Shown here: positions 25,270 to 32,903 of the stretch, in pieces | Layout: each line of letters begins with the position of its first letter | Position numbering within the stretch: the stretch's first letter is position 1 | From: CAZQRW01 sp964596115 | GTDB lineage: Bacteria; Hydrothermota; UBA3072; B12-G15 | DNA: 36,947 bases | Assembly: GCA_964596115.1 (NCBI GenBank) | Contig: CAZQRW010000014.1 | Location: 1 to 36,947, forward strand | Direction: 5' to 3' | The notes under the pieces: generated by a model | The model's database searches: none | What the model saw: the letters and a program-made list of their open reading frames with translations, nothing else | Told to the model about the DNA's origin: nothing | Program-made: the position numbers and the translations under genes

Positions 25270-25330
25270 AAAACAAGGTAGAAGAGAGTATAGTTTGCTT
25301 CTCTCACTACTCTACTTCTACCTTGTCTTT
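25270..25330. repeat. Long imperfect inverted repeat in intergenic gap
   Basis: ACAAGGTAGAAG (25273-25284) pairs perfectly with CTTCTACCTTGT (25315-25326). Inside it AGAGTA (25285-25290) pairs with TACTCT (25308-25313) past a one-base bulge, leaving a 17-base loop. The left arm extended to 17 bases (25269-25285) is identical to 16971-16987. No T-run follows on either strand. The rest of the 366-base gap 25170-25535 holds only the two flanking promoters and AT-rich sequence with no plausible gene. Confidence 0.6.
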
Positions 25331-25488
25331 TACAGGAGAGCGAAGTATTGAAGACCCTATAAAATTGATGTCACAAATAAGACAGAATTTAGAGAAGGAG
25401 ATGAGAGAAAGACAAAGGGCAAACAATATTAAAAAAAGTTTAATCTTTACAGACCATATCATTAGTAATAACAAACAGTATTTTTTAG

Positions 25489-25517
25489 TTGACATAATCC
25501 TTTACTTCCCCTATAAT
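25489..25517 (+). promoter_or_regulatory. Consensus promoter of the barrel-protein gene
   Basis: TTGACA (25489-25494), 17 bases, TATAAT (25512-25517): a perfect match to the sigma-70 consensus. AAGGAGG (25524-25530) and ATG (25536) follow, giving a leader of about 12 bases. Confidence 0.85.
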
Positions 25518-25535
25518 GCCAAAAAGGAGGTATTT

Positions 25536-26009
25536 ATGAAAAAATTTGTTCTTGGTGTATACTTACTCACTACAGGCCTTTCCCTGACAGCGAGTCAAAG
25601 ATGGATAGGTGGTTATCTTGGGGATCCCATAGGAATAAATCTTGTCTTACCTGCTGGAAAGTATGATCTAAACGTGTATGCTGGTTTTGGTGGATACTGG
25701 TACTGGGGCAATTCACTCAGGGCAGATATAGGGTTAAGAGTTGTACATAGTGAATTTGCTGCTTTCAACAGGGCAGTCTTTCCCAATAACCCTGAATATA
25801 AATTATACTATTATGCAATCCCATCTGTTATGGTTTCCTTTGCGCCCGGGTATACAGACAAACTGAACCTCGGCGGTGAGGTAGCCTTTGGGCTTAACTT
25901 TCCCTTTGGGAATCTTGATCTCTTCTGGGACGTTACTCCTGGGATAAGATTTCTTCCCCCATTAGACATTTATGTAGGGGGAGGCATAGGCCTAAGGATT
26001 CCTTTTTAA
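25536..26009 (+). CDS. Small outer-membrane beta-barrel-like protein
   Basis: 157 residues from the ATG preceded by AAGGAGG; an upstream extension to 25323 is rejected because it runs across the promoter. A signal peptide (MKKFVLGVYLLTTGLSLTAS) is followed by alternating amphipathic strands rich in Gly/Tyr/Phe (YAGFGGYWYWG, LNLGGEVAFGLNFPFG) and a terminal aromatic, ...LRIPF, as in outer-membrane barrel proteins. No specific family recognised. The very strong promoter suggests an abundant product. A second promoter follows before the next gene. Confidence 0.75.
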   Translation: MKKFVLGVYLLTTGLSLTASQRWIGGYLGDPIGINLVLPAGKYDLNVYAGFGGYWYWGNSLRADIGLRVVHSEFAAFNRAVFPNNPEYKLYYYAIPSVMVSFAPGYTDKLNLGGEVAFGLNFPFGNLDLFWDVTPGIRFLPPLDIYVGGGIGLRIPF

Positions 26010-26010
26010 T

Positions 26011-26038
26011 TTGAATAATATTGGCGTTCTTTTATATA
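26011..26038 (+). promoter_or_regulatory. Promoter of the SPFH/zinc-ribbon operon
   Basis: TTGAAT (26011-26016), 16 bases, TATATA (26033-26038). A GAGGGGG ribosome site (26049-26054) and a GTG start (26059) follow. Readthrough from the preceding gene is also possible. Confidence 0.5.
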
Positions 26039-26058
26039 CTGTATAAAGAGGGGGTAAT

Positions 26059-26541
26059 GTGAATTTAGAAATAGACTTAAAAAAGATGGTGGATAGTATT
26101 GCAAAGGTAATTCCTGGATTTAACGGCTACTACAAGAAAGAAACAAGGAGAGAAGAGGATAGGAATCTGAGGGAACGTATTGCAAACAGGCTAAAAAAAA
26201 TTGAGGATTCAATATATGCCTATGGAAGACGGGTTGCAAAAAAAGGAGATATGGCTGCTCTTGAAAGACTAAACTCACTTACAAAGAGGATCGAAAAACT
26301 AAATGATACCATCAGATATTCAAACTATGGCTACACTGGATTTTTTGATTTAAACTCTGTGAGCGAAGATATCCTCAAAAAGATAATAAAGAAAGATTTT
26401 GAATTGATAGAGTGGTTCAACGAAATACCTCAACATATTGAGAATGAAAAGGATGTAGATGATATCTCAAGTGAAATAGAGAAGGGGTTCGGGATTTTTG
26501 AGGAAAGATTAAAAATACTCAAAAATATACTGGAGGGATAA
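26059..26541 (+). CDS. Helical protein of unknown function, first gene of the SPFH operon
   Basis: 160 residues starting at GTG with GAGGGGG upstream. It has no signal peptide or membrane segment and is highly charged and helical: a basic stretch RREEDRNLRERIANRLKKIE (~31-50) is followed by KRIEKLNDTIRYSNYGYTGFFD and an acidic C-terminal helix. I do not recognise the family. Its stop overlaps the ATG of the SPFH gene (TAATG). By position it resembles the coiled-coil partner that stands next to YdjI-type proteins in other bacteria (PspA in Bacillus), but it is shorter and not evidently PspA. Confidence 0.75.
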   Translation: MNLEIDLKKMVDSIAKVIPGFNGYYKKETRREEDRNLRERIANRLKKIEDSIYAYGRRVAKKGDMAALERLNSLTKRIEKLNDTIRYSNYGYTGFFDLNSVSEDILKKIIKKDFELIEWFNEIPQHIENEKDVDDISSEIEKGFGIFEERLKILKNILEG

Positions 26542-27581
26542 TGGGTATATTCCTTGATGTTATTGAATATTTCAATGAAGAAGGCCAGGACATAGTTCAC
26601 AGAATCCCTGAAAAGGGCTCTGCAGATACATCCGTAGGAAGTCAGTTAATAGTGAGAGAAAATCAGGCTGCGGTCTTTTTCAGAGATGGAAGGGCTCTTG
26701 ATACCTTTAGTCCAGGCAGGCACACGCTTACTACAATGAATCTACCTTTGCTTAAAAATGTTCTCGGCCTCGCGTTTAATGGCAAAAGTCCATTCAGAGT
26801 TGAAGTATATTTCGTAAACTTAAGGGTTTTCACCAATGCAAAATGGGGAACTGCTGAACCAATTCCATTTAGAGATAAGGAACTTGACATTATCAGGATT
26901 AGGGCACATGGGATATATAGCTATAGGGTAACTGAGCCACAGCTCTTTGTAAATAAAATAGTAGGAACACAACATATCCTAAAAAGGGAAGAGATAGATA
27001 ACTTTTTTAAGAACGTAATAATCTCGAGGCTTACTGATTTCCTTGGAGAAACCTATACTTCTATTTTTGACCTTGCTAAAAATTATGACGAACTTTCTAT
27101 GGGTGCAAAATCGAGAATAACAGAGGATTTTGATAAGTATGGAATGAAACTTGTTGATTTTTATATAAAGTCTATAACACCACCACCAGAAGTAGAAAAA
27201 ATGATTGACGAAAAATCCGGAATGAAAGCAGTAGGCGACCTTTCTGATTTCACTAAATATGAAGCTGCGAAGGCAATGAGGGACGCTGCAAAGCAGGAAG
27301 GTGGAGCAGCAGGGGCAGGAATTGGTATGGGTGCAGGTGTCGGGATGGGAATGATAATGCCTGGGATGATAAAGGAAAGTATGGAGAAGGGAGAAAAGCC
27401 AAAGGAAAAAACGGGCAAAAGTAAAGACAAATGCCCTTACTGTGGCTCTCCCCTACCCCCGGATGCAAAGTTTTGTCCTAACTGTGGTAAAAAAATTGAG
27501 GGAGAAAAATTCTGCCCTAATTGTGGCAATCCTGTCCCAGGGGATGCAAAGTTTTGCCCACATTGTGGCCATAAATTGTAA
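26541..27581 (+). CDS. SPFH-domain protein with C-terminal double zinc ribbon (YdjI-like)
   Basis: 346 residues. An SPFH/Band 7 domain spans ~20-225, with the YdjI-family hallmark KWGTAEPIPFRD (101-112) and FYIKSITPPPEV (207-218). A Gly/Met-rich hinge follows (~254-275), then two zinc ribbons with cysteine pairs at 298/301, 312/315, 325/328 and 339/342. Such proteins are annotated as virion core protein-like or YdjI; in Bacillus YdjI sits with PspA and YdjG/YdjH in membrane stress. No membrane helix is evident, so membrane contact would come from the SPFH domain or partners. Both junctions are TAATG overlaps. Confidence 0.9.
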   Translation: MGIFLDVIEYFNEEGQDIVHRIPEKGSADTSVGSQLIVRENQAAVFFRDGRALDTFSPGRHTLTTMNLPLLKNVLGLAFNGKSPFRVEVYFVNLRVFTNAKWGTAEPIPFRDKELDIIRIRAHGIYSYRVTEPQLFVNKIVGTQHILKREEIDNFFKNVIISRLTDFLGETYTSIFDLAKNYDELSMGAKSRITEDFDKYGMKLVDFYIKSITPPPEVEKMIDEKSGMKAVGDLSDFTKYEAAKAMRDAAKQEGGAAGAGIGMGAGVGMGMIMPGMIKESMEKGEKPKEKTGKSKDKCPYCGSPLPPDAKFCPNCGKKIEGEKFCPNCGNPVPGDAKFCPHCGHKL

Positions 27582-28243
27582 TGAAGGTAAGATGTCCAAA
27601 TTGTGATGCAGAATTAGATATAGTTTCTGGACTAAAGATCTATCAATGTCCATACTGTGGTACAAGTATATATATTGATTCTAAGGGTTCATTGGTTACT
27701 GAAGAGATAAAATCCGATCTTTCTCGCCCTGCTGCATTTGAAATTGTAAAAAATTACACAAATAAAAAAAACTTCAACCTGGAACTAAAAAAAATCCCCT
27801 TTTATAGAATTGAATCAGATACTGAGGTCTGGTATATCCCGGCTATAAAAGAACTGTTTCCAGGAATTCAATTTTTCAGACCACAGGGTGATAGACACCC
27901 TATAAAGGAAAAAATCCCACCACCAGAAATAAGGATAGAAGATGTAGTTCATAAGGCAGGTAAGAAAAATTTGAGTTCTGTTGCTATTATCTATACCCCT
28001 TTCTATTATGCAAAAACAGAGGATATTGAGGTATTCATTGACGGTGTGACGGGAAAGGTTTTCACGAAATCAAACAATTCTGAAGTAAAGCCAAAAGGAA
28101 AAATAAAGGAACCATTGTCCCTGCTGATATTTGCATTCTCTGGACTACTTGCGATAACGCTCCCACATCCTGTATTAAAAACTTTGATACCGATTTCTTT
28201 TGCAGGATTCTATCTCTATAAAAAGAGGGTAGCCAATGGCTAA
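27581..28243 (+). CDS. Zinc-ribbon membrane protein A of the SPFH operon
   Basis: 220 residues. An N-terminal zinc ribbon has C5xxC8 and C23xxC26. A soluble alpha/beta region (~40-170) ends in IYTPFYYAKTEDIEVFIDGVTGKVF. One or two hydrophobic segments follow (~177-212). The segment P-F-x-x-A...D-G-x-x-G-x-V recurs in the next two genes, suggesting paralogy. Function is unknown; TFIIB-like ribbons fused to membrane helices also occur in Bacillus YdjG. It overlaps the next gene by eight bases. Confidence 0.8.
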   Translation: MKVRCPNCDAELDIVSGLKIYQCPYCGTSIYIDSKGSLVTEEIKSDLSRPAAFEIVKNYTNKKNFNLELKKIPFYRIESDTEVWYIPAIKELFPGIQFFRPQGDRHPIKEKIPPPEIRIEDVVHKAGKKNLSSVAIIYTPFYYAKTEDIEVFIDGVTGKVFTKSNNSEVKPKGKIKEPLSLLIFAFSGLLAITLPHPVLKTLIPISFAGFYLYKKRVANG

Positions 28244-29126
28244 CACAATAGGGTTTTCCTGCCCAAACTGCGGTGGAGAAATTTCTGTTAGAGAAGGTGT
28301 AAGAGTTGCTGCTTGTTCGTACTGTGGCAGTAAATTTGTTTTATCCACCTTATTTGGTGCTGAGAGATACTTTGTTGAACCCAAAATTACACCTACAAAA
28401 AATACAATCTTAAAATACCTGAAAGAAAATAGTACAATCCTTGATATCGACCTGTTTTTTGCACCTGTAATAGTAGTGAACTCTGAAATTTTCGGTTGGA
28501 TATATGCCTACAAAAAGGGTAAAATAGTAACACATTACGAACAGGACAGTCAGTACAAATCAAAACCCGTTAGCACTGTAAAGGGGAGAGAGCTAATAAA
28601 AAAAAGCATCAATGTAATGAAAAATATTACAATTTTCCCTGAAGAAAATATCCCCCTTGGGCTCGAAAGATTAGATTTACAGGATTTAAATCTCAAGCCC
28701 TATGATGATGAAAAAATGCACAAATATGGAAGTGTATTGGATCTCCCTGAAAATATTGATTTCTACTTGAATCTTGCTATTAAAAAGATGAAGGACAAGA
28801 TGTTAGAGGATTATAGAAACTTCGATGAATTAAAATACAGATTAAATCCTGTGTCTACTCATATGCGAATATACTATTATCCAGTTATCCTCTCTCGGTA
28901 CAAAGGTGGAACGATTTCAATAGATGGTATAAATGGAAATATTCTGCTAAATAAAGAGGATACTCAATTTTCTCTCCGTCAAAGGAAAAGAATCCCTGTG
29001 CCACTATTTACATTTATACTCACCACAATACTCTCCCTATCATCTGTATTCCTGAACTGGAAAATATCCACAGGTATTTTTATAGTATTTTTTTTAATGC
29101 TGTTGACAAAGAACTATGGAGATTAA
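28236..29126 (+). CDS. Zinc-ribbon membrane protein B of the SPFH operon
   Basis: 296 residues. Zinc ribbon at C9xxC12 and C27xxC30. A soluble region (~45-250) includes FFAPVIVVNSEIFGWIYAY and IYYYPVILSRYKGGTISIDGINGNIL, the latter matching the D-G-x-x-G motif of the two neighbours. C-terminal hydrophobic segments (~258-290) imply one membrane hairpin. It is the longest of the three related proteins because of an insert around residues 90-200. It overlaps both neighbours (8 and 11 bases). I find no enzymatic motif. Confidence 0.8.
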   Translation: MANTIGFSCPNCGGEISVREGVRVAACSYCGSKFVLSTLFGAERYFVEPKITPTKNTILKYLKENSTILDIDLFFAPVIVVNSEIFGWIYAYKKGKIVTHYEQDSQYKSKPVSTVKGRELIKKSINVMKNITIFPEENIPLGLERLDLQDLNLKPYDDEKMHKYGSVLDLPENIDFYLNLAIKKMKDKMLEDYRNFDELKYRLNPVSTHMRIYYYPVILSRYKGGTISIDGINGNILLNKEDTQFSLRQRKRIPVPLFTFILTTILSLSSVFLNWKISTGIFIVFFLMLLTKNYGD

Positions 29127-29817
29127 ACTACTGCCACTTGAATGTCCAAACTGCGGTGAGAGGATTAATTCCTGCGATAGGGATAACCTTTTTTTCTGCA
29201 CAAACTGTGGAAAAGGCTATGAGGTAGCAAAAGGGGGATGGAAAGAAATCAAGGTATATTATGCCCGTCCTGCACTAAGGGGAAAGCCCTCCTACTACCT
29301 TCCATTCTGGGTAATCAGAACGAGGGTATCACTGGAAAAGATTATAAGAATAGATACCTCTCAACTAACCAAAGAGGTGCTTAATAACCCCGATTTTCTT
29401 TCAACCTTAAGAATGTTATTTGAAAAAAAGAATAGCACTGTCACAATGGATTTCTTTTTACCCTCATTTGGGACAACAAATAGGTATCTCTTGATGGATA
29501 ATCTTGGTATGATATTCACTGCTTCTCCTCCAAAAATAACACCTACTTCTCCCCAACCAATGTTTGGCGGAAAATATAGATTTATCGATGCTGTAAAACT
29601 TATTGAATCTGTTTTATTCTCAATAGAAAAGGAAAATATGCTTTTCAACTATGAATTTAAAATAGACCCATTGAAAAAAATGATAATCGGTATACCTTTT
29701 ATGAGAAAAGGAAGTTTCCTCGTAGACGGTCTAAAAGGAAAAAAGATCTTTTATGATGCTGTTGAGGAGATCGAAGAGATAGAACAATTAAAAAGGAGAA
29801 TTAGATGGCAAAGATAA
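29116..29817 (+). CDS. Zinc-ribbon protein C of the SPFH operon, without membrane segment
   Basis: 233 residues. Zinc ribbon with C10xxC13 and C28xxC31, plus a free C20. A mixed alpha/beta body ends in MIIGIPFMRKGSFLVDGLKGKKIFYD, aligning with the segments of proteins A and B, followed by an acidic then basic C-terminal helix (VEEIEEIEQLKRRIRW) instead of membrane helices. It could be the soluble member of a hetero-oligomer with A and B (inference). It overlaps the DUF1015 gene by 13 bases. Confidence 0.8.
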   Translation: MEIKLLPLECPNCGERINSCDRDNLFFCTNCGKGYEVAKGGWKEIKVYYARPALRGKPSYYLPFWVIRTRVSLEKIIRIDTSQLTKEVLNNPDFLSTLRMLFEKKNSTVTMDFFLPSFGTTNRYLLMDNLGMIFTASPPKITPTSPQPMFGGKYRFIDAVKLIESVLFSIEKENMLFNYEFKIDPLKKMIIGIPFMRKGSFLVDGLKGKKIFYDAVEEIEEIEQLKRRIRWQR

Positions 29818-31046
29818 GACCCTTTAGTGCATTAAGACCAAAAAAAGAATTTGCAGAAAGAATTGCCTCTCCCCCTTACGATGTCTTAGATAAAATAGAG
29901 GCTCGTAATATCGCAAAAGAGAATCCAATTACATTCCTACACGTTATAAAACCTGAAATTGATATTCCTGACAATATAAGTATATATGATGACAGGGTAT
30001 ATCTTAAAGGAAAAGAGAATCTTGATAAGTTTATTCGTGATGGACTTATGTTTCAAGAAAATTCACCTAAATTTTACATATATAGACAGATATGGGGCAA
30101 TCATACACAGACGGGTATTGTTGCCTGTGCCTCTGTTGATGACTATGAAATGGATATTATAAAAAAACATGAAGCCACAAGGGAAGAAAAAGAAATAGAC
30201 AGGACAAAACATATTCTCACACTCAATGCCCAAACAGGGCCCGTCTTCCTGACATATATTCAGAGACCTGAAATAAATGAATTTGTAGAAAAAATAAAGT
30301 TAGAGAAACCTGAATACGATTTTACATCAGAGGATAATGTAACGCACACTATCTGGATAGTGTATAGTCCAGAATATATCAAGACCTTTGAGACAATTTT
30401 TAGTTCTATCTCTCCTCTCTATGTAGCTGATGGTCATCACAGATCGGCTGCCGCAGCAAGGGTAAGAAACCTGAAGAAAAAAGAAAACCCGCTTCATACA
30501 GGTGAAGAGGAATACAATTTCTTTCTATCTGTGATTTTTCCACACAATCAAATGAAAATACTGCCATATAATAGAGTGGTAAAGGATCTGAATAGCCTTA
30601 GTTTTGATAAATTTCTAAGTGCCTTAAAGAATAAATTCATAATAAAAGAATCTGAATGCCCCGTCGAACCTGCCGAGAAACATTTATTTGGTATGTATCT
30701 TAACAAAAGATGGTTTGTATTGAGAGCAAACCCTAAAATAATAAATAAAGAGGACCCGGTAAAATCTCTTGACGTGGCAATACTACAGGATTATCTTCTT
30801 GAGCCTATCTTAGGAATAAAGGATCCCAGGAGGGATAAAAGAATAAACTTTGTTGGTGGAATAAAGGGAATTAATGAACTTATAAGGCTGGTGGATTCAG
30901 GTGAATATTCGGTTGCCTTTTCAGTGTTTCCAACAAGCATTGAAGATCTTATTAATGTGGCAGATACACACCTATATATGCCTCCAAAATCAACCTGGTT
31001 TGAGCCCAAACTGAAAAGTGGCCTTTTTGTTCACCTCCTGGATTAA
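29805..31046 (+). CDS. DUF1015 family protein
   Basis: 413 residues, full length for DUF1015. Hallmarks are the N-terminal IRPFSALRPKK and SPPYDVL (22-28), KKHEATREEKEIDR (120-133) and VADGHHRSAAA (207-217). The DGHHR box resembles the GxxR(R/H) nucleotide site of the ParB/Srx fold, and ParB-like free-serine kinases (SerK, SbnI) exist, so a small-molecule kinase is a reasonable guess, not an observation. It is translationally coupled to zinc-ribbon protein C and is the last gene of the run. Confidence 0.9.
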   Translation: MAKIRPFSALRPKKEFAERIASPPYDVLDKIEARNIAKENPITFLHVIKPEIDIPDNISIYDDRVYLKGKENLDKFIRDGLMFQENSPKFYIYRQIWGNHTQTGIVACASVDDYEMDIIKKHEATREEKEIDRTKHILTLNAQTGPVFLTYIQRPEINEFVEKIKLEKPEYDFTSEDNVTHTIWIVYSPEYIKTFETIFSSISPLYVADGHHRSAAAARVRNLKKKENPLHTGEEEYNFFLSVIFPHNQMKILPYNRVVKDLNSLSFDKFLSALKNKFIIKESECPVEPAEKHLFGMYLNKRWFVLRANPKIINKEDPVKSLDVAILQDYLLEPILGIKDPRRDKRINFVGGIKGINELIRLVDSGEYSVAFSVFPTSIEDLINVADTHLYMPPKSTWFEPKLKSGLFVHLLD

Positions 31047-31118
31047 GCAACCTAAAATGAGCATATCCAATGTAAATTGAAACCTCTAAAAGGGGTCTCA
31101 TTAATATGACCTTAATCA

Positions 31119-31146
31119 TTGACATAAATAATTTTTTTATTAAAAT
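31119..31146 (+). promoter_or_regulatory. acylphosphatase/apt promoter, predicted leaderless
   Basis: TTGACA (31119-31124), 16 bases, TAAAAT (31141-31146), then six bases to the ATG at 31153. There is no Shine-Dalgarno sequence; the next in-frame ATG (31159) also lacks one at proper distance. Confidence 0.75.
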
Positions 31147-31152
31147 TTCCAC

Positions 31153-31431
31153 ATGGAGATGACGAGGTATCATATTATTGTTAAAGGAATAGTACAAGGT
31201 GTAGGATATAGATTTTTTGCAATAAGAAAGGCAAATGATTACGGCATCACAGGATGGGTCAGGAATCTTCCTGATGGAAGTGTCGAAGTCGTTGCTGAAG
31301 GTGACAAAGGCCTTCTTAACGAGTTTATACAAGAATTAAAGATAGGTCCAATATCCGCCCATATCACTGATATTGAATTAACTGAAGAAGAGTATACAGG
31401 TAAATTTAACAATTTTGATGTGAGGTTTTAA
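31153..31431 (+). CDS. acyP: Acylphosphatase
   Basis: 92 residues. Acylphosphatases hydrolyse carboxyl-phosphate mixed anhydrides. The substrate-binding R20 lies in VQGVGYRFF and the catalytic N38 in GWVRNLPDG, both in the usual order; VEVVAEG and the closing NNFDVRF are also typical. The first ATG, at the predicted transcription start, is preferred. Its stop overlaps the apt start (TAATG), so the two genes share the leaderless transcript. Confidence 0.95.
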   Translation: MEMTRYHIIVKGIVQGVGYRFFAIRKANDYGITGWVRNLPDGSVEVVAEGDKGLLNEFIQELKIGPISAHITDIELTEEEYTGKFNNFDVRF

Positions 31432-31946
31432 TGGAAGAATTGAAAAAATTGATCAGAGACGTACCAGATTTCCCTGAAAAAGGTATAATTTTTAAAGATA
31501 TTACAACATTGACAAAGGATGGGGAAGCCTTTAAAAAGGCAGTGGATTATATGTTAGAGCCCTTTAAAAATGAACGGATTGATAAAATAGTTGGTATCGA
31601 GTCAAGAGGATTTCTTTTTGGAGGAGCTATGGCATATAAAACAGGCGTAGGCATTACACTTGCAAGAAAGCCAGGAAAACTCCCTGCTGCTACAATAAAA
31701 GAGAAATATAGTCTTGAGTATGGTATCAATACGCTTGAGCTCCATAGAGACGCAATAGAAAGAGGTGAAAATATTTTAATAGTTGATGATCTCCTTGCAA
31801 CAGGTGGAACTGCTTTGGCAACTGCGAGATTGATTGAAAGACTTGGTGGAAATGTTGTTGGAATAACATTCCTTATCGAGCTAAAATTCCTTAATGGAAT
31901 AGAGAAACTCAAGAACTATAAGGTCTACTCAGTTATAAAATACTGA
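31431..31946 (+). CDS. apt: Adenine phosphoribosyltransferase
   Basis: 171 residues, the family size. It converts adenine and PRPP to AMP. Visible motifs are IRDVPDFPEKGIIFKDITTL (8-27), GIESRGF (55-61), ARKPGKLP (78-85) and the PRPP loop VDDLLATGGTA (118-128). It is coupled to acyP and converges with the PP-loop gene, 18 bases away, with no strong terminator between. Confidence 0.97.
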   Translation: MEELKKLIRDVPDFPEKGIIFKDITTLTKDGEAFKKAVDYMLEPFKNERIDKIVGIESRGFLFGGAMAYKTGVGITLARKPGKLPAATIKEKYSLEYGINTLELHRDAIERGENILIVDDLLATGGTALATARLIERLGGNVVGITFLIELKFLNGIEKLKNYKVYSVIKY

Positions 31947-31964
31947 ACTTATAGTTTGTTATGC

Positions 31965-32903
31965 TTATCTCAAAAGTTTTTCTACATCTTCTCTCGAGTA
32001 AGGTAGAACCTGAAATTCTCCCATTTTGTGAACCTTTACCCTCGTCTCTCCGTATGGTGAACAGTACCTGGCAAGAATCTTACACATTTTTTTAACAGTC
32101 TTCTCTCCAGGTTGATACTTCAATAATCCTACTGGACCTTTTTTATCTATTGCATAAATATGTATTCCATTAATCCCTAATAGCTTTTTGTTTTCCATTT
32201 CGTTTCTCCCAACAATAAAATGATACCCATCAATAAAAAAATGTCTGCCAATACCAAGTAAAGATATATCATCAGATTCAAATTTAGTCTTTAGTAAATT
32301 TTTCATTTTTTTTGCAAAATTTGGATCTGTTAAAAGACACCCACCCGCTGGTGAATCGTAGATTTTTATGCCATATTCCACCGCCAGCTCAAACTGGGCT
32401 TTTCTACTCCTTCCCTGGAGACCATAGAGCTTTTTCCTATCTACCCACCCGTTTCTTTCAGGAAGCGTTGGTTTTAAAACCTTTGCAGAAAGAGGTCTTA
32501 ACGTTATATCGCCTAAACCCGATAGCTTGTCAATGAGATCCAATCCTCTCTTGCTCTGAGAGAACGGTCTTTCACCCAATACTTCACCTGTAATCAAAAA
32601 ACTCGCCTTCTCCTGAGTCATTATCTCTCCTGCCATTTTTATCATAAGTGCATGACAATCGATGCAGGGATTCAGGTTCTTTCCGTATCCATAAATAGGT
32701 TTCATTACAATCTTCAGATGATCATTACTGAAATCAATTACCTTTAGGTTAAGTTGATAAATATTACTAAATCTTTCAGCCCTTTCAGAATCAAAAAAAT
32801 AGCTCTTAAAAACAACAGGAATAATATCTATACCTTGCTTTTCAATGATTTTTATGGCGAGGATACTATCAAGGCCACCTGAGAAAAGTGCAACGGCCTT
32901 CAT
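31965..32903 (-). CDS. PP-loop tRNA-thiolase-like protein (ThiI/MnmA-related)
   Basis: 312 residues. The PP-loop ATP motif SGGLDS is at 8-13. C80xxC83 (PCIDCH) and C189 (PAGGCLLTDP) occupy positions like the cysteines that act or bind an Fe-S cluster in MnmA- and TtuA-type tRNA thiolases. KRGLDLIDKLSGLGDITLRPLSA is typical of the ThiI-AANH group. The C-terminal ~100 residues (HFIVGRNEMENKKLL...) resemble an NFACT-R-type RNA-binding module, a hedged call. There is no THUMP domain or rhodanese. The target is probably a tRNA uridine, not established. The ATG overlaps the OmpA-type gene by four bases. Confidence 0.82.
   Translation of the reverse strand: MKAVALFSGGLDSILAIKIIEKQGIDIIPVVFKSYFFDSERAERFSNIYQLNLKVIDFSNDHLKIVMKPIYGYGKNLNPCIDCHALMIKMAGEIMTQEKASFLITGEVLGERPFSQSKRGLDLIDKLSGLGDITLRPLSAKVLKPTLPERNGWVDRKKLYGLQGRSRKAQFELAVEYGIKIYDSPAGGCLLTDPNFAKKMKNLLKTKFESDDISLLGIGRHFFIDGYHFIVGRNEMENKKLLGINGIHIYAIDKKGPVGLLKYQPGEKTVKKMCKILARYCSPYGETRVKVHKMGEFQVLPYSREDVEKLLR

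Noticed and set aside
25170..25307. 46-codon N-terminal extension of the CBS protein
   Set aside because: It covers the TTGACA/TATTAT promoter, and the added hydrophobic sequence is unlike CBS-pair proteins.
25323..25535. Upstream extension of the barrel-protein reading frame (71 codons)
   Set aside because: It crosses a perfect promoter and a good ribosome site before the ATG at 25536, and it hides the signal peptide.
31547..31912. Minus-strand frame of 121 codons within apt
   Set aside because: It is antisense to the conserved PRPP loop of apt and has no promoter or ribosome site.
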